NCBI GenBank assembly: GCA_017433825.1
Contig: JAFRGL010000001.1
Span: forward strand, 35,137-99,136
DNA length: 64,000 nucleotides
Source of the DNA: Eubacterium sp.
GTDB lineage: Bacteria; Bacillota; Clostridia; Lachnospirales; Lachnospiraceae
Direction of reading: 5' to 3'
The position numbers and the translations under genes were made by a program. Numbering within the stretch: the stretch's first letter is position 1; every line of letters begins with the position of its first letter. This document shows, one piece after another, positions 21,015 through 28,720 of this stretch. Below the pieces are notes generated by a model. The model saw nothing but the letters and a program-made list of their open reading frames with translations. It searched no databases and was not told the origin of the DNA.

Positions 21015-21728
21015 CTATAAATTCTTTTCCAGCCTGCCCATGATTTCCCGGTAGGCTTCTTCCACGCCGCCCAAGTCCCGGCGGAAGCGGTCCTTGTCCA
21101 GTTTTTCTTTCGTTTCCGAATCCCAAAGCCTGCAGGTGTCCGGGCTGATTTCGTCCGCAAGGACAATGCTGCCATCAAAGATGCGTCCGAATTCCAGTTT
21201 GAAATCCACCAGGGTGACGCCGCAGGAAAGCCAGATTTTCTTCAGCGCTTCATTAATCCGGAAGGCATACTCCTTAATCGTTTCCAGTTCTTCTTTTGAG
21301 GCCAGCTTAAGCGCCAGCGCATGGTATTCATTGATGAGCGGGTCGCCCAGCGCATCGTTTTTGTAGGAAAATTCGATAGTCGGCGCATCGAATACGATTC
21401 CCTCCGCGACCCCGTAACGCTGTGCAAAAGACCCGGCGGAAATATTCCGGACTATTACTTCCAGCGGAACGATTTCCACCCTTTTAACCAGGGTTTCCCT
21501 TTCGGACAGTTCTTTCTCGAAATGTGTGGGTATCCCCTGTTTTTCCAGCATCCTCATCAGGGCATTGCTCATGCGGTTGTTGATGACGCCTTTTCCTTCA
21601 ATCGTACCTTTTTTCAGCCCGTTAAACGCCGTGGCATCATCCTTGTAGGATACAACGAGTCTCTCCGGGTCGTCTGTTGCAAATACTTTTTTCGCCTTGC
21701 CTTCGTAAATCTGAACACCTTTTACCAT
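21015..21728 (-). CDS. purC: SAICAR synthase (phosphoribosylaminoimidazole-succinocarboxamide synthase)
   Basis: A 237-aa ligase of CAIR and aspartate. It has the N-terminal YEGKAKKVF start, [31 protein letters not shown] and [24 protein letters not shown], the ATP and CAIR contacts. Length is that of the short bacterial enzyme. GGAGG precedes the ATG. It is third from the end of the purine part of the glnN operon, between asnB and purF. Confidence 0.95.
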   Translation of the reverse strand: MVKGVQIYEGKAKKVFATDDPERLVVSYKDDATAFNGLKKGTIEGKGVINNRMSNALMRMLEKQGIPTHFEKELSERETLVKRVEIVPLEVIVRNISAGSFAQRYGVAEGIVFDAPTIEFSYKNDALGDPLINEYHALALKLASKEELETIKEYAFRINEALKKIWLSCGVTLVDFKLEFGRIFDGSIVLADEISPDTCRLWDSETKEKLDKDRFRRDLGGVEEAYREIMGRLEKNL

Positions 21729-21764
21729 GCTTCGCCTCCGGATTTTTTATTTTTAAGGAATTGT

Positions 21765-23348
21765 TTATTTCCCGCTTTCACCGTAATTGGACAGCACCCT
21801 CGCTGAAGGATCATTGACGTCGCAGCCCTCCCATTCTTTGTTGGGCATCCAGAAATCAACGATCATTTCCGCCTGGCCGGGATAGTATTTCTCGAAAATC
21901 TCCCGATACAGGAGGGATTCCTTCGTAAACGGCCTGGCGTGTTCATAGGCCAGCCTTTTCTCTTCGAACTCTTCGTCCGTATACTGCGTTTCGGCGTATT
22001 CCTTCAGGTAGTCAACCATGGAATGGCCCACCGCGTCGGAAAAGGCCGCCTTCTCCCGCCAGAGGATGCTTTCCGGCAGGATTCCGTCTTTTTCAAAGGC
22101 GTGCCGGAGCAGGTATTTGCCCTTGCCGTACCGGTTCAGCTTCAGCTCCGGGTCAATGCTCATGACGTATTTCACGAAATCCAGGTCCCCGAAGGGTACC
22201 CTGGCCTCCAGGGAGTTGACGGAGATGCACCGGTCGGCCCGGAGCACGTCGTACATGTGAAGCTCGCGGATTCTCTTTTCAGCTTCCTTCTGGAAAGCCT
22301 CCGCTGACGGCGCGAAATCCGTGTATTTGTAACCGAAAAGCTCGTCGGAAATCTCCCCTGTCAGCAGCACCCGGATGTCCGTCTTCTCATGAATGGCCTT
22401 GCAGACCAGGTACATGCCCATGCTGGCCCGGATGGTGGTGATGTCGAAGGTCCCCAGCAGATGAACCACCTCCTCCAGGGAGGAAATCACCTCTTCCGGC
22501 GTCATATAGACCTCAGTGTGATGGCTGCCGATATAGTCCGCAACCTGCGCGGCATACTTTAAATCAATGGCATCTTCGCTCATGCCGATGGCAAAGGTTT
22601 CAATCGGTTTGCCGCTCTCCTTTGCCGCAATGGCGCATACCAGGGAGGAATCCAGTCCGCCGGAAAGGAGGAACCCGACTTTTGCATCGCTTACCAGCCT
22701 CTTCTTCACCCCGGCCGTCAGCTTGTCGTGAATCTTTCCGCAGACGGTTTCCAGGTCATCTGCGCAGACCCCGTCCGCGGCGGCAATGTCGCAGTAGCGG
22801 ATAAACTGCCCGCCCTTGTAATAATGCCCCGGAGGAAACGGCATAATGCGTTCGCAAAGCCCCGTCAGGTTTTTCGCTTCGCTGGCAAAAAGAATGGCGC
22901 CTTTTTCATCGTAGCCGTAATAAAGCGGCCGGATGCCTATGGGATCCCGGGCGGCAATGAATTCCTGCGTCCTTCCGTCATAAATGACGCAGACAAATTC
23001 CGCGTCCAGCATGGAGAACATCTCCAGCCCGTATTCGAAATACATGGGCAGGATGATCTCGCAGTCGCTGTCCGAGGCAAAGGTGTAGCCTTTCTCCTTC
23101 AGTTTTTCCCGTTCTTTTTCAAAACCGTAAAGCTCGCCGTTGCAGATAACATAACAGCCGTTTAAGGAAAACGGCTGCATGCCCGAGGGCGTCAGGCCCA
23201 TAATGGAAAGCCGGTGAAAGCCCAGAAGGCCTTCCCCGGTATCAATGATCCTGGTGTCGTCCGGCCCCCTGGATTTTGTCCTGGCAAAACCTTCCAGGAA
23301 CAAATCCATGTCCGCGCCGCTTCCGCAATAACTCATGATTGAACACAT
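21765..23348 (-). CDS. asnB: Asparagine synthase B (glutamine hydrolysing)
   Basis: A 527-aa enzyme. The class II amidotransferase domain starts at Cys2 (MCSIMSYCG) with RGPDDT and the CNGELYG loop. The synthetase domain has the ATP pyrophosphatase loop VGFLLSGGLDSSLV and LTGEISDELFGY. The C-terminus WMPNKEWEGCDVNDPSARV resembles E. coli AsnB. It begins three bases after the amt stop, so it is tightly coupled to ammonium uptake, and shares the nitrogen-controlled leader of glnN. Confidence 0.95.
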   Translation of the reverse strand: MCSIMSYCGSGADMDLFLEGFARTKSRGPDDTRIIDTGEGLLGFHRLSIMGLTPSGMQPFSLNGCYVICNGELYGFEKEREKLKEKGYTFASDSDCEIILPMYFEYGLEMFSMLDAEFVCVIYDGRTQEFIAARDPIGIRPLYYGYDEKGAILFASEAKNLTGLCERIMPFPPGHYYKGGQFIRYCDIAAADGVCADDLETVCGKIHDKLTAGVKKRLVSDAKVGFLLSGGLDSSLVCAIAAKESGKPIETFAIGMSEDAIDLKYAAQVADYIGSHHTEVYMTPEEVISSLEEVVHLLGTFDITTIRASMGMYLVCKAIHEKTDIRVLLTGEISDELFGYKYTDFAPSAEAFQKEAEKRIRELHMYDVLRADRCISVNSLEARVPFGDLDFVKYVMSIDPELKLNRYGKGKYLLRHAFEKDGILPESILWREKAAFSDAVGHSMVDYLKEYAETQYTDEEFEEKRLAYEHARPFTKESLLYREIFEKYYPGQAEMIVDFWMPNKEWEGCDVNDPSARVLSNYGESGK

Positions 23349-23351
23349 TTT

Positions 23352-25076
23352 CTACTCCACATCCTGCAAAGCGGCATAGCCTTCTTCACCGGTCCGTATT
23401 TTCACCACATTCTCCACGTCATAGACAAAGATCTTGCCGTCGCCGATGTGGCCCGTATAAAGCACCTTCTTCGCCGTTTCGATGACGTCCCGCACCGGGA
23501 TGGCGGTGACGACGATGTCCACCTGCACCTTCGGCCGCAGATCCGTTTCCACGGCGACGCCTCGGTAGTATTCCGTATGGCCCTTCTGCATGCCGTAGCC
23601 CATCACGTGGGATACGGTCATGCCGGTGATGCCCAGCTTGCTCATGGCATCCTTCAGCGCGTACAGCTTTTCTTCCTTGAAGACAATCTCCACCTTGGTG
23701 AATTTATGTCCGTCGCTTTCGAATACCGGCTCTTTTTTCACCGGGATGGCTTCCGCCACGGGCGTGGTGCCGGTCACGGCCACGATATGCTCGCCCGTAC
23801 CGAATTCCGCGTATTTGTCCACGGCGGGCATGAAGTCCGCATAGGCGCTGGGAAGTCCGTGCTCGCTCACGTCCAGGCCGGCCAGCTCGTCCGCTTCATC
23901 GGCCCGCAGGAAATTCGCCTTTTTCAGGAGCTTGAAGAAAATACACATGGTTACCGCCGCCCAGGCTGCCACGGAGACGAAGCCCACCAGCTGCAGCCCC
24001 AGCTGGCGCGCGCTTCCAGTATAGAAAAATCCCGACAGGCCTGCCGGCGCGTCCGGGTTGGCCAGAAGGCCTACCGCGATGGTTCCCCAGATGCCGTTGG
24101 CGCAGTGCACGCCCACAGCACCCACCGGATCGTCGATGTGCAGCTTCAGATCCAGCACCTCGATGACGATGGATACCAGGAAGCCGGATACAACACCCAC
24201 GATGGCCGCGCCTACGGCGTCATAGGCGTCACAGCCCGCGGTAACGGCCACCAGGCCCGCCAGCGAGGCGTTCAGACACATGGAAACATCCGGTTTGCCG
24301 TTTTTGACCCAGGTGTAAATCAAGGTTGTGCAGGTGGCAACGGCAGGTGCAATGGTCGTTGTAAGGAAGATGGCCGCCAGTTCGGAGGGCGTTGTGGCAG
24401 CAGCGTCGTTGAAGCCGTACCAGCCAAGCCAGAGGATGAAGACACCCAAGGCGCCTAAGGGAATGGAATGACCGGGAATGGCGTTTACCTTGGTTACCTT
24501 CCCCTTGCTGTCCCTCACATATTTGCCGATACGCGGCCCCAGAACGGCCGCGCCGATAAGTGCGGCGATGCCGCCCACCATGTGAATGGCGCAGGAACCG
24601 GCATAATCATGAAAGCCTGCCTGGGCCAGCCAGCCGCCGCCCCAGATCCAGTGGGCTTCTATCGGGTAAATCACAAGGCTTATGACCGCCGAATAGACGC
24701 AGTATGCGGAAAATTTCGTCCGCTCCGCCATGGCACCGGAGACTATGGTCGCCGTGGTGGCGCAGAAAATCAGGTTGAAGACGAAGTAGCTGGCGTCCGT
24801 AAAACCGTTCGCCGGGGAGGCGATGAATTCCTTAAAATGCGTAAACAGGTCCAGGTTCGGCCGTCCGATGAAGCCCATCAGGGCATCCTCGCCCATCATC
24901 AGCGCGTAACCCAGCAGGGCGAATACTATCGTGCCGATACAGAAATCCATCAGGTTTTTCATGATGATGTTGCCGGCGTTTTTCGCCCGGGTAAAGCCGG
25001 TTTCCACCATGGCAAACCCCGCCTGCATCCAGAAAACCAAAGCAGTGCCTATCAAAAACCAGAATTCAACGGTCAT
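23352..25076 (-). CDS. amt: Ammonium transporter fused to a C-terminal P-II (GlnK-like) domain
   Basis: A 574-aa fusion. Residues 1-400 are an 11-helix Amt channel (MVETGFTRAKNAGNIIMKN, the twin-histidine segments DYAGSCAIHMVGGIAAL and DPVGAVGVHCANGIWG). After a linker of about 60 residues, residues 466-574 form a P-II domain (FTKVEIVFKEEKLYALKDAMSKLGITGMTVSHVMGYG). Its T-loop contains EYYRG, where GlnK carries its modifiable tyrosine, and TGHIGDGKIFVYDVENVVKIRTGE matches the nucleotide-binding B-loop. P-II proteins sense ATP/ADP and 2-oxoglutarate and plug Amt pores; here sensor and gate are one chain. No separate glnK or glnD is seen. Confidence 0.93.
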   Translation of the reverse strand: MTVEFWFLIGTALVFWMQAGFAMVETGFTRAKNAGNIIMKNLMDFCIGTIVFALLGYALMMGEDALMGFIGRPNLDLFTHFKEFIASPANGFTDASYFVFNLIFCATTATIVSGAMAERTKFSAYCVYSAVISLVIYPIEAHWIWGGGWLAQAGFHDYAGSCAIHMVGGIAALIGAAVLGPRIGKYVRDSKGKVTKVNAIPGHSIPLGALGVFILWLGWYGFNDAAATTPSELAAIFLTTTIAPAVATCTTLIYTWVKNGKPDVSMCLNASLAGLVAVTAGCDAYDAVGAAIVGVVSGFLVSIVIEVLDLKLHIDDPVGAVGVHCANGIWGTIAVGLLANPDAPAGLSGFFYTGSARQLGLQLVGFVSVAAWAAVTMCIFFKLLKKANFLRADEADELAGLDVSEHGLPSAYADFMPAVDKYAEFGTGEHIVAVTGTTPVAEAIPVKKEPVFESDGHKFTKVEIVFKEEKLYALKDAMSKLGITGMTVSHVMGYGMQKGHTEYYRGVAVETDLRPKVQVDIVVTAIPVRDVIETAKKVLYTGHIGDGKIFVYDVENVVKIRTGEEGYAALQDVE

Positions 25077-25131
25077 AACTTACTCCGTTCCGCCGCCGGG
25101 CCTGCCGGCGGCCTTTTTATTTCTTTTATTA

Positions 25132-27228
25132 TTATTTTACGCTGAAGAGGATATCCCCGTAGGTCGGGAACGGCCAGTAGCTCTTCGCGGTCAGAAGCTC
25201 CGCTTCATCGCAGGGAACACGTAAGGTGCTCATCTTCGGAACCACGGTATCCCTGATGAGTTCGGATTCCGCGATAATGTCTTCCGCTGCGGAAAGGCCT
25301 TTTACCGCCGCCTCCAGCTCATTTGACTTTTCGATAATGCTGTCGGTAAGGGCGGAAAGCCTTGCCACCAGCTCCGTTTCGTATTTCAGCTCCAGCTCCG
25401 GGAAGAGGGCTTTCTTCTGAGCGGCTTCGCCTGCCAGGTCCGCGGTAAAGCGGGTGATGGCCGGCGCAATCCGCTTATGCACCATGTTGATCATGGTATT
25501 CGCCTCGATAACCACCGTCTTGCAGTAGTTCTCCAGCATGATATCCCGGCGGGATTTCAGCTCGTCTATGGTAAATACGCCCAGCCCGGTGAGCATTTTC
25601 ACGTTTTTCTCGTCCATAAGATGCGGCATGCAGTCCGCCGTAGTACGGTAGTTCAAAAGTCCCCGCACCTCTGTGGCTTCCTTCACCCAGGCATCGTCAT
25701 AGCCGTTGCCGTTGAAAATAATCCGTTTATGATCTTTGATGGTTTTTCGGATCATTTCATGCAGCTCTGTTTCAAAATCTTCCGCCTTCTCCAGCCTGTC
25801 GGCGTAAATACGCAGGGATTCCGCCACCGCACTGTTCAGCATGATATTGGTGCAGGCGATGCTGTTGGAGGAGCCCAGGCTTCTGAACTCGAACTTGTTG
25901 CCGGTAAAGGCAAAGGGAGAAGTTCTGTTTCTGTCGGTGGTATCCCGGTTGAATTTCGGAAGCACGTCCACGCCCAGCTTCATCTGGGTTTTTGCCGTTC
26001 CCTGATAAGGGGTGTCCGTCTCGATGGATTCCAGCACCGCGTTCAGTTCGTCGCCAAGGAACATGGATACGATGGCAGGCGGCGCTTCGTTGGCGCCGAG
26101 CCTGTGGTCATTGCCCGCAGTGGCAACAGCGATACGCAGAAGATCCTGGTAATCGTCCACGGCCTTTATGACCGCACAGAGGAACAGCAGGAACTGGGCG
26201 TTTTCATAAGGAGTCTCCCCCGGTGACAGGAGGTTTATGCCGCTGTCGGTGGCGATGGACCAGTTATTGTGCTTGCCCGAACCATTGACGCCCTCGAAGG
26301 GCTTTTCGTGCAGCAGGCAGACAAAGCCGTGCTTCGCCGCCACCTTCTGCATGATTTCCATGGTCAGCTGGTTCTGGTCGGTGGCCAGGTTTGTCGTGGT
26401 GTAAATGGGCGCCAGCTCATGCTGGGCGGGAGCCACTTCATTGTGCTCGGTCTTGGCCAGGATGCCCAGCTTCCAAAGCTCGTCGTTCAAATCTTCCATA
26501 AAAGCGGTAACACCGGGTTTGATCACGCCGAAATAATGATCGTCCAGTTCCTGGCCTTTGGGCGGCTTCGCGCCGAAAAGCGTCCGCCCGGTAAACCGCA
26601 GGTCAGGCCGTTTGTCGTACATTTCCTGGGTGATCAGGAAATACTCCTGCTCCGGCCCCACGGAGGAAACCACCCGTTTTGCCGTATTGTTGCCGAAAAG
26701 CCTTAAGATACGCACCGCCTGGCGGCTTAATACCTCCATGGACCTTAAAAGCGGTGTCTTCTTGTCCAGCGCATGTCCGCCGTAGGAACAGAAGGCGGTG
26801 GGGATGCATAAGGTTTTTCCTTTTATAAATGCGTAGGACGTGGGGTCCCAGGCGGTATAGCCTCTCGCTTCAAAGGTGGCCCTTAAGCCGCCTGAGGGGA
26901 ATGACGAAGCATCCGGCTCTCCCTTTATCAGCTCCTTGCCGGAAAACTCCATGATGACGCTTCCGTCCGGGGAGGGAGAAATGAAGCTGTCATGCTTTTC
27001 GGCAGTGATACCGTTTAACGGCTGGAACCAGTGGGTGAAATGGGTTGCGCCTTTTGCAACCGCCCAGTTTTTCATCGCCTCCGCCACCGCATTGGCTACG
27101 CTGATGTCCAGCTCGCTTCCTTCGTCAATCGTTTTCCGAAGGGAAGCATAAACATCCGCCGAAAGGCTCGCCCGCATGACGCGGTCGTCAAAAACCATAC
27201 TTCCGAAATAATCCGATACCGTACTCAT
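25132..27228 (-). CDS. glnN: Glutamine synthetase, type III
   Basis: A 698-aa enzyme of the large GSIII family known from Bacteroides, cyanobacteria and clostridia. It has the family-specific N-terminus (FGSMVFDDRVMRA), SPDGSVIMEFSGKELIKGEPDASSFP, VGPEQEYFLIT, HNEVAPAQHELAPIY and LLHEKPFEGVNGSGKHNNWS. The C-terminal extension contains NPMs-type helices. AAGGAG precedes the ATG. It is the first gene of a seven-gene operon (amt, asnB, purC, purF, dapF, dapL follow). Two consecutive ANTAR-type attenuators lie upstream, so it should be the most tightly controlled nitrogen operon here. Confidence 0.95.
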   Translation of the reverse strand: MSTVSDYFGSMVFDDRVMRASLSADVYASLRKTIDEGSELDISVANAVAEAMKNWAVAKGATHFTHWFQPLNGITAEKHDSFISPSPDGSVIMEFSGKELIKGEPDASSFPSGGLRATFEARGYTAWDPTSYAFIKGKTLCIPTAFCSYGGHALDKKTPLLRSMEVLSRQAVRILRLFGNNTAKRVVSSVGPEQEYFLITQEMYDKRPDLRFTGRTLFGAKPPKGQELDDHYFGVIKPGVTAFMEDLNDELWKLGILAKTEHNEVAPAQHELAPIYTTTNLATDQNQLTMEIMQKVAAKHGFVCLLHEKPFEGVNGSGKHNNWSIATDSGINLLSPGETPYENAQFLLFLCAVIKAVDDYQDLLRIAVATAGNDHRLGANEAPPAIVSMFLGDELNAVLESIETDTPYQGTAKTQMKLGVDVLPKFNRDTTDRNRTSPFAFTGNKFEFRSLGSSNSIACTNIMLNSAVAESLRIYADRLEKAEDFETELHEMIRKTIKDHKRIIFNGNGYDDAWVKEATEVRGLLNYRTTADCMPHLMDEKNVKMLTGLGVFTIDELKSRRDIMLENYCKTVVIEANTMINMVHKRIAPAITRFTADLAGEAAQKKALFPELELKYETELVARLSALTDSIIEKSNELEAAVKGLSAAEDIIAESELIRDTVVPKMSTLRVPCDEAELLTAKSYWPFPTYGDILFSVK

Positions 27229-27249
27229 TTTTCACTTCTCCTTTTCCTT

Positions 27250-27299
27250 AAAAAAAGAGACGCCTTTCGTATCAACACGAAAAGACGTCTCTGCCTTTT
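27250..27299 (-). promoter_or_regulatory. glnN leader, proximal ANTAR-type module (second of two)
   Basis: Minus strand AAAAGGC-[AGAGAC]-GTCTTTT (27280-27299): 7-bp stem, hexaloop with A1 and G4. The overlapping terminator GAGACG..TTTCGT paired to ACGAAAGGCGTCTC ends in seven T (27250-27256). No promoter is visible between the two modules, so RNA polymerase must pass both. Confidence 0.85.
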
Positions 27300-27333
27300 A
27301 CCAGTCTGCTCCGGATTTATTTTTGATTTGAAT

Positions 27334-27382
27334 AAAGAAAAAGCGCCTCCGAGTCTGAATGCTCAAAGACGCCCTTGCCTTT
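27334..27382 (-). promoter_or_regulatory. glnN leader, distal ANTAR-type module (first of two)
   Basis: Minus strand AAAGGC-[AAGGGC]-GTCTTT (27365-27382): 6-bp stem, hexaloop with A1 and G4. The overlapping 11-bp terminator stem GCGTCTTTGAG/CTCGGAGGCGC (27343-27372) is followed by a T-rich tract (27334-27342). Confidence 0.85.
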
Positions 27383-27391
27383 ATAGGGAGG

Positions 27392-27421
27392 ATTATATTC
27401 CCGTCAGGCTGCCTTTGTCAA
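27392..27421 (-). promoter_or_regulatory. Promoter of the glnN operon
   Basis: Minus strand TTGACA (27416-27421), 18-bp spacer, TATAAT (27392-27397). Both boxes are full consensus. Confidence 0.85.
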
Positions 27422-27504
27422 CCATGTATTTTCACAAAAAGCAGGAAGCTTTGCAACTCATTTTTGGAAATCCTGCAGATATCAGGCATATTTTGAATAA
27501 TTCA

Positions 27505-27533
27505 TTGACAATATGCAACTATTGAAATATAAT
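27505..27533 (+). promoter_or_regulatory. Promoter of the split glutamate synthase operon
   Basis: TTGACA (27505-27510), exactly 17 bp, TATAAT (27528-27533): perfect consensus, divergent from the glnN promoter 85 bp away. Confidence 0.9.
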
Positions 27534-27539
27534 TCTTGC

Positions 27540-27600
27540 AAATAGGCAAAGGAGTCTGTTTTCTTTCCGGTTGTCCGGGCAGGAAAACGGGCTCTTTTTT
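27540..27600 (+). promoter_or_regulatory. ANTAR-type antiterminator leader of the glutamate synthase operon
   Basis: ATAGGC-[AAAGGA]-GTCTGT (27542-27559), extendable to an 8-bp stem, has a hexaloop with A1 and G4. The terminator 27552-27594 (GAGTCTGTTTTC..CCGG paired to CCGG..GGAAAACGGGCTC) ends in six T (27595-27600). The predicted transcript start, about 27540, is the first base of the hexaloop hairpin. Confidence 0.88.
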
Positions 27601-27625
27601 GTTTCTTTTGAAAGGAAAAATACGG

Positions 27626-28720
27626 ATGAACAGGGAAGGTCAGGTGCGTATCCCCTCCGGATGCGCCATTGCCGCAGTCATATCCCGGGACGGAAACCGG
27701 ATGTCCGGCGAAGGCATCATGAACGCCATGAAACCGATGCACGACCGGTCAAACGGCCTGGGAGGCGGTTTTGCCGCCTACGGCATTTATCCGGAATACA
27801 GGGACTTTTACGCGCTGCATTTGTTTTTCGACAGCCGGACGACACGGAAAAACTGTGAAGCTTTTTTAAAGGAATATTTTGAAATCGTCCATTCCGAGGT
27901 TATTCCCACCAGGAAAATCCCGGAAATCACGGACGAACCGATTATCTGGCGGTATTTCGTCGACCCCCTGAAATCCATGCTGGCAAATCTCCAGCTGGAC
28001 GAGAAGGAGTTTGTCGTCCGGGCGGTCATGAAGATCAATACGGAACTGGACGGCGCCTACGTGTTCTCCAGCGGGAAAAACATGGGCACCTTCAAGGCCG
28101 TGGGCTTCCCGGAGGACGTGGGACGCTTTTACCGGCTGGAGGAGTATGAGGGCTACGCATGGACGGCTCACGGACGGTATCCCACCAATACGCCCGGCTG
28201 GTGGGGAGGCGCGCATCCCTTTACCCTGCTGGATTATTCGGTGGTCCATAACGGCGAAATATCCTCCTACGACGCCAACCGCCGGTTCATCGAAATGTTC
28301 GGCTACCATTGCACGCTGCAGACCGACACCGAGGTCATTACCTATATAATGGACTACCTGGTGCGTGTCCAGAAGCTCAGCCTGGATGAAGCAGCAAATG
28401 TCATCGCCGCGCCTTTCTGGAGCACAATTGAGAGGGAAAAGGATCCGGAAGTCCGGAAAAGGCTTTCCTACCTGCGCAACGTATTCCCCAGCCTTCTCAT
28501 CACCGGGCCTTTCTCCATCATCACAGGCTTTACCGGCGGGCTCATGGCCTTAAACGACCGCCTGAAGCTGCGGTCCATGGTGGTGGGCGAGAAGGCGGAC
28601 CGGGTCTATTTTGCCAGTGAGGAGGCGGCTATCCGGGTCATGGAACCGGAAGCGGAAAACATCTGGGCGCCTGCCGGCGGCCAGTCGGTCATCGTCCGTG
28701 TGAAAGAAGGTGCTTATTAA
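27626..28720 (+). CDS. Glutamate synthase, amidotransferase (GATase II) subunit
   Basis: A 364-aa stand-alone glutaminase subunit of a split glutamate synthase. The likely N-terminal nucleophile is the cysteine of PSGCAIAAV (Cys13), exposed after removal of a short propeptide. AWTAHGRYPTNTPGWWGGAHPF and VVHNGEISSY are the class II glutaminase motifs, and TDTEVITYIMDYL is the substrate loop. The start is at MNREGQV with AAAGGA upstream; codons above it lie in the attenuator. It ends overlapping the next start by one base (TAATG). It supplies ammonia to the FMN subunit. Confidence 0.88.
   Translation: MNREGQVRIPSGCAIAAVISRDGNRMSGEGIMNAMKPMHDRSNGLGGGFAAYGIYPEYRDFYALHLFFDSRTTRKNCEAFLKEYFEIVHSEVIPTRKIPEITDEPIIWRYFVDPLKSMLANLQLDEKEFVVRAVMKINTELDGAYVFSSGKNMGTFKAVGFPEDVGRFYRLEEYEGYAWTAHGRYPTNTPGWWGGAHPFTLLDYSVVHNGEISSYDANRRFIEMFGYHCTLQTDTEVITYIMDYLVRVQKLSLDEAANVIAAPFWSTIEREKDPEVRKRLSYLRNVFPSLLITGPFSIITGFTGGLMALNDRLKLRSMVVGEKADRVYFASEEAAIRVMEPEAENIWAPAGGQSVIVRVKEGAY

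Noticed and set aside
25086-25118. GC-rich hairpin between glnN and amt as an operon terminator
   Set aside because: The T-rich tract follows the hairpin only on the plus strand; on the transcribed minus strand no T run follows, so glnN-amt read-through is expected.
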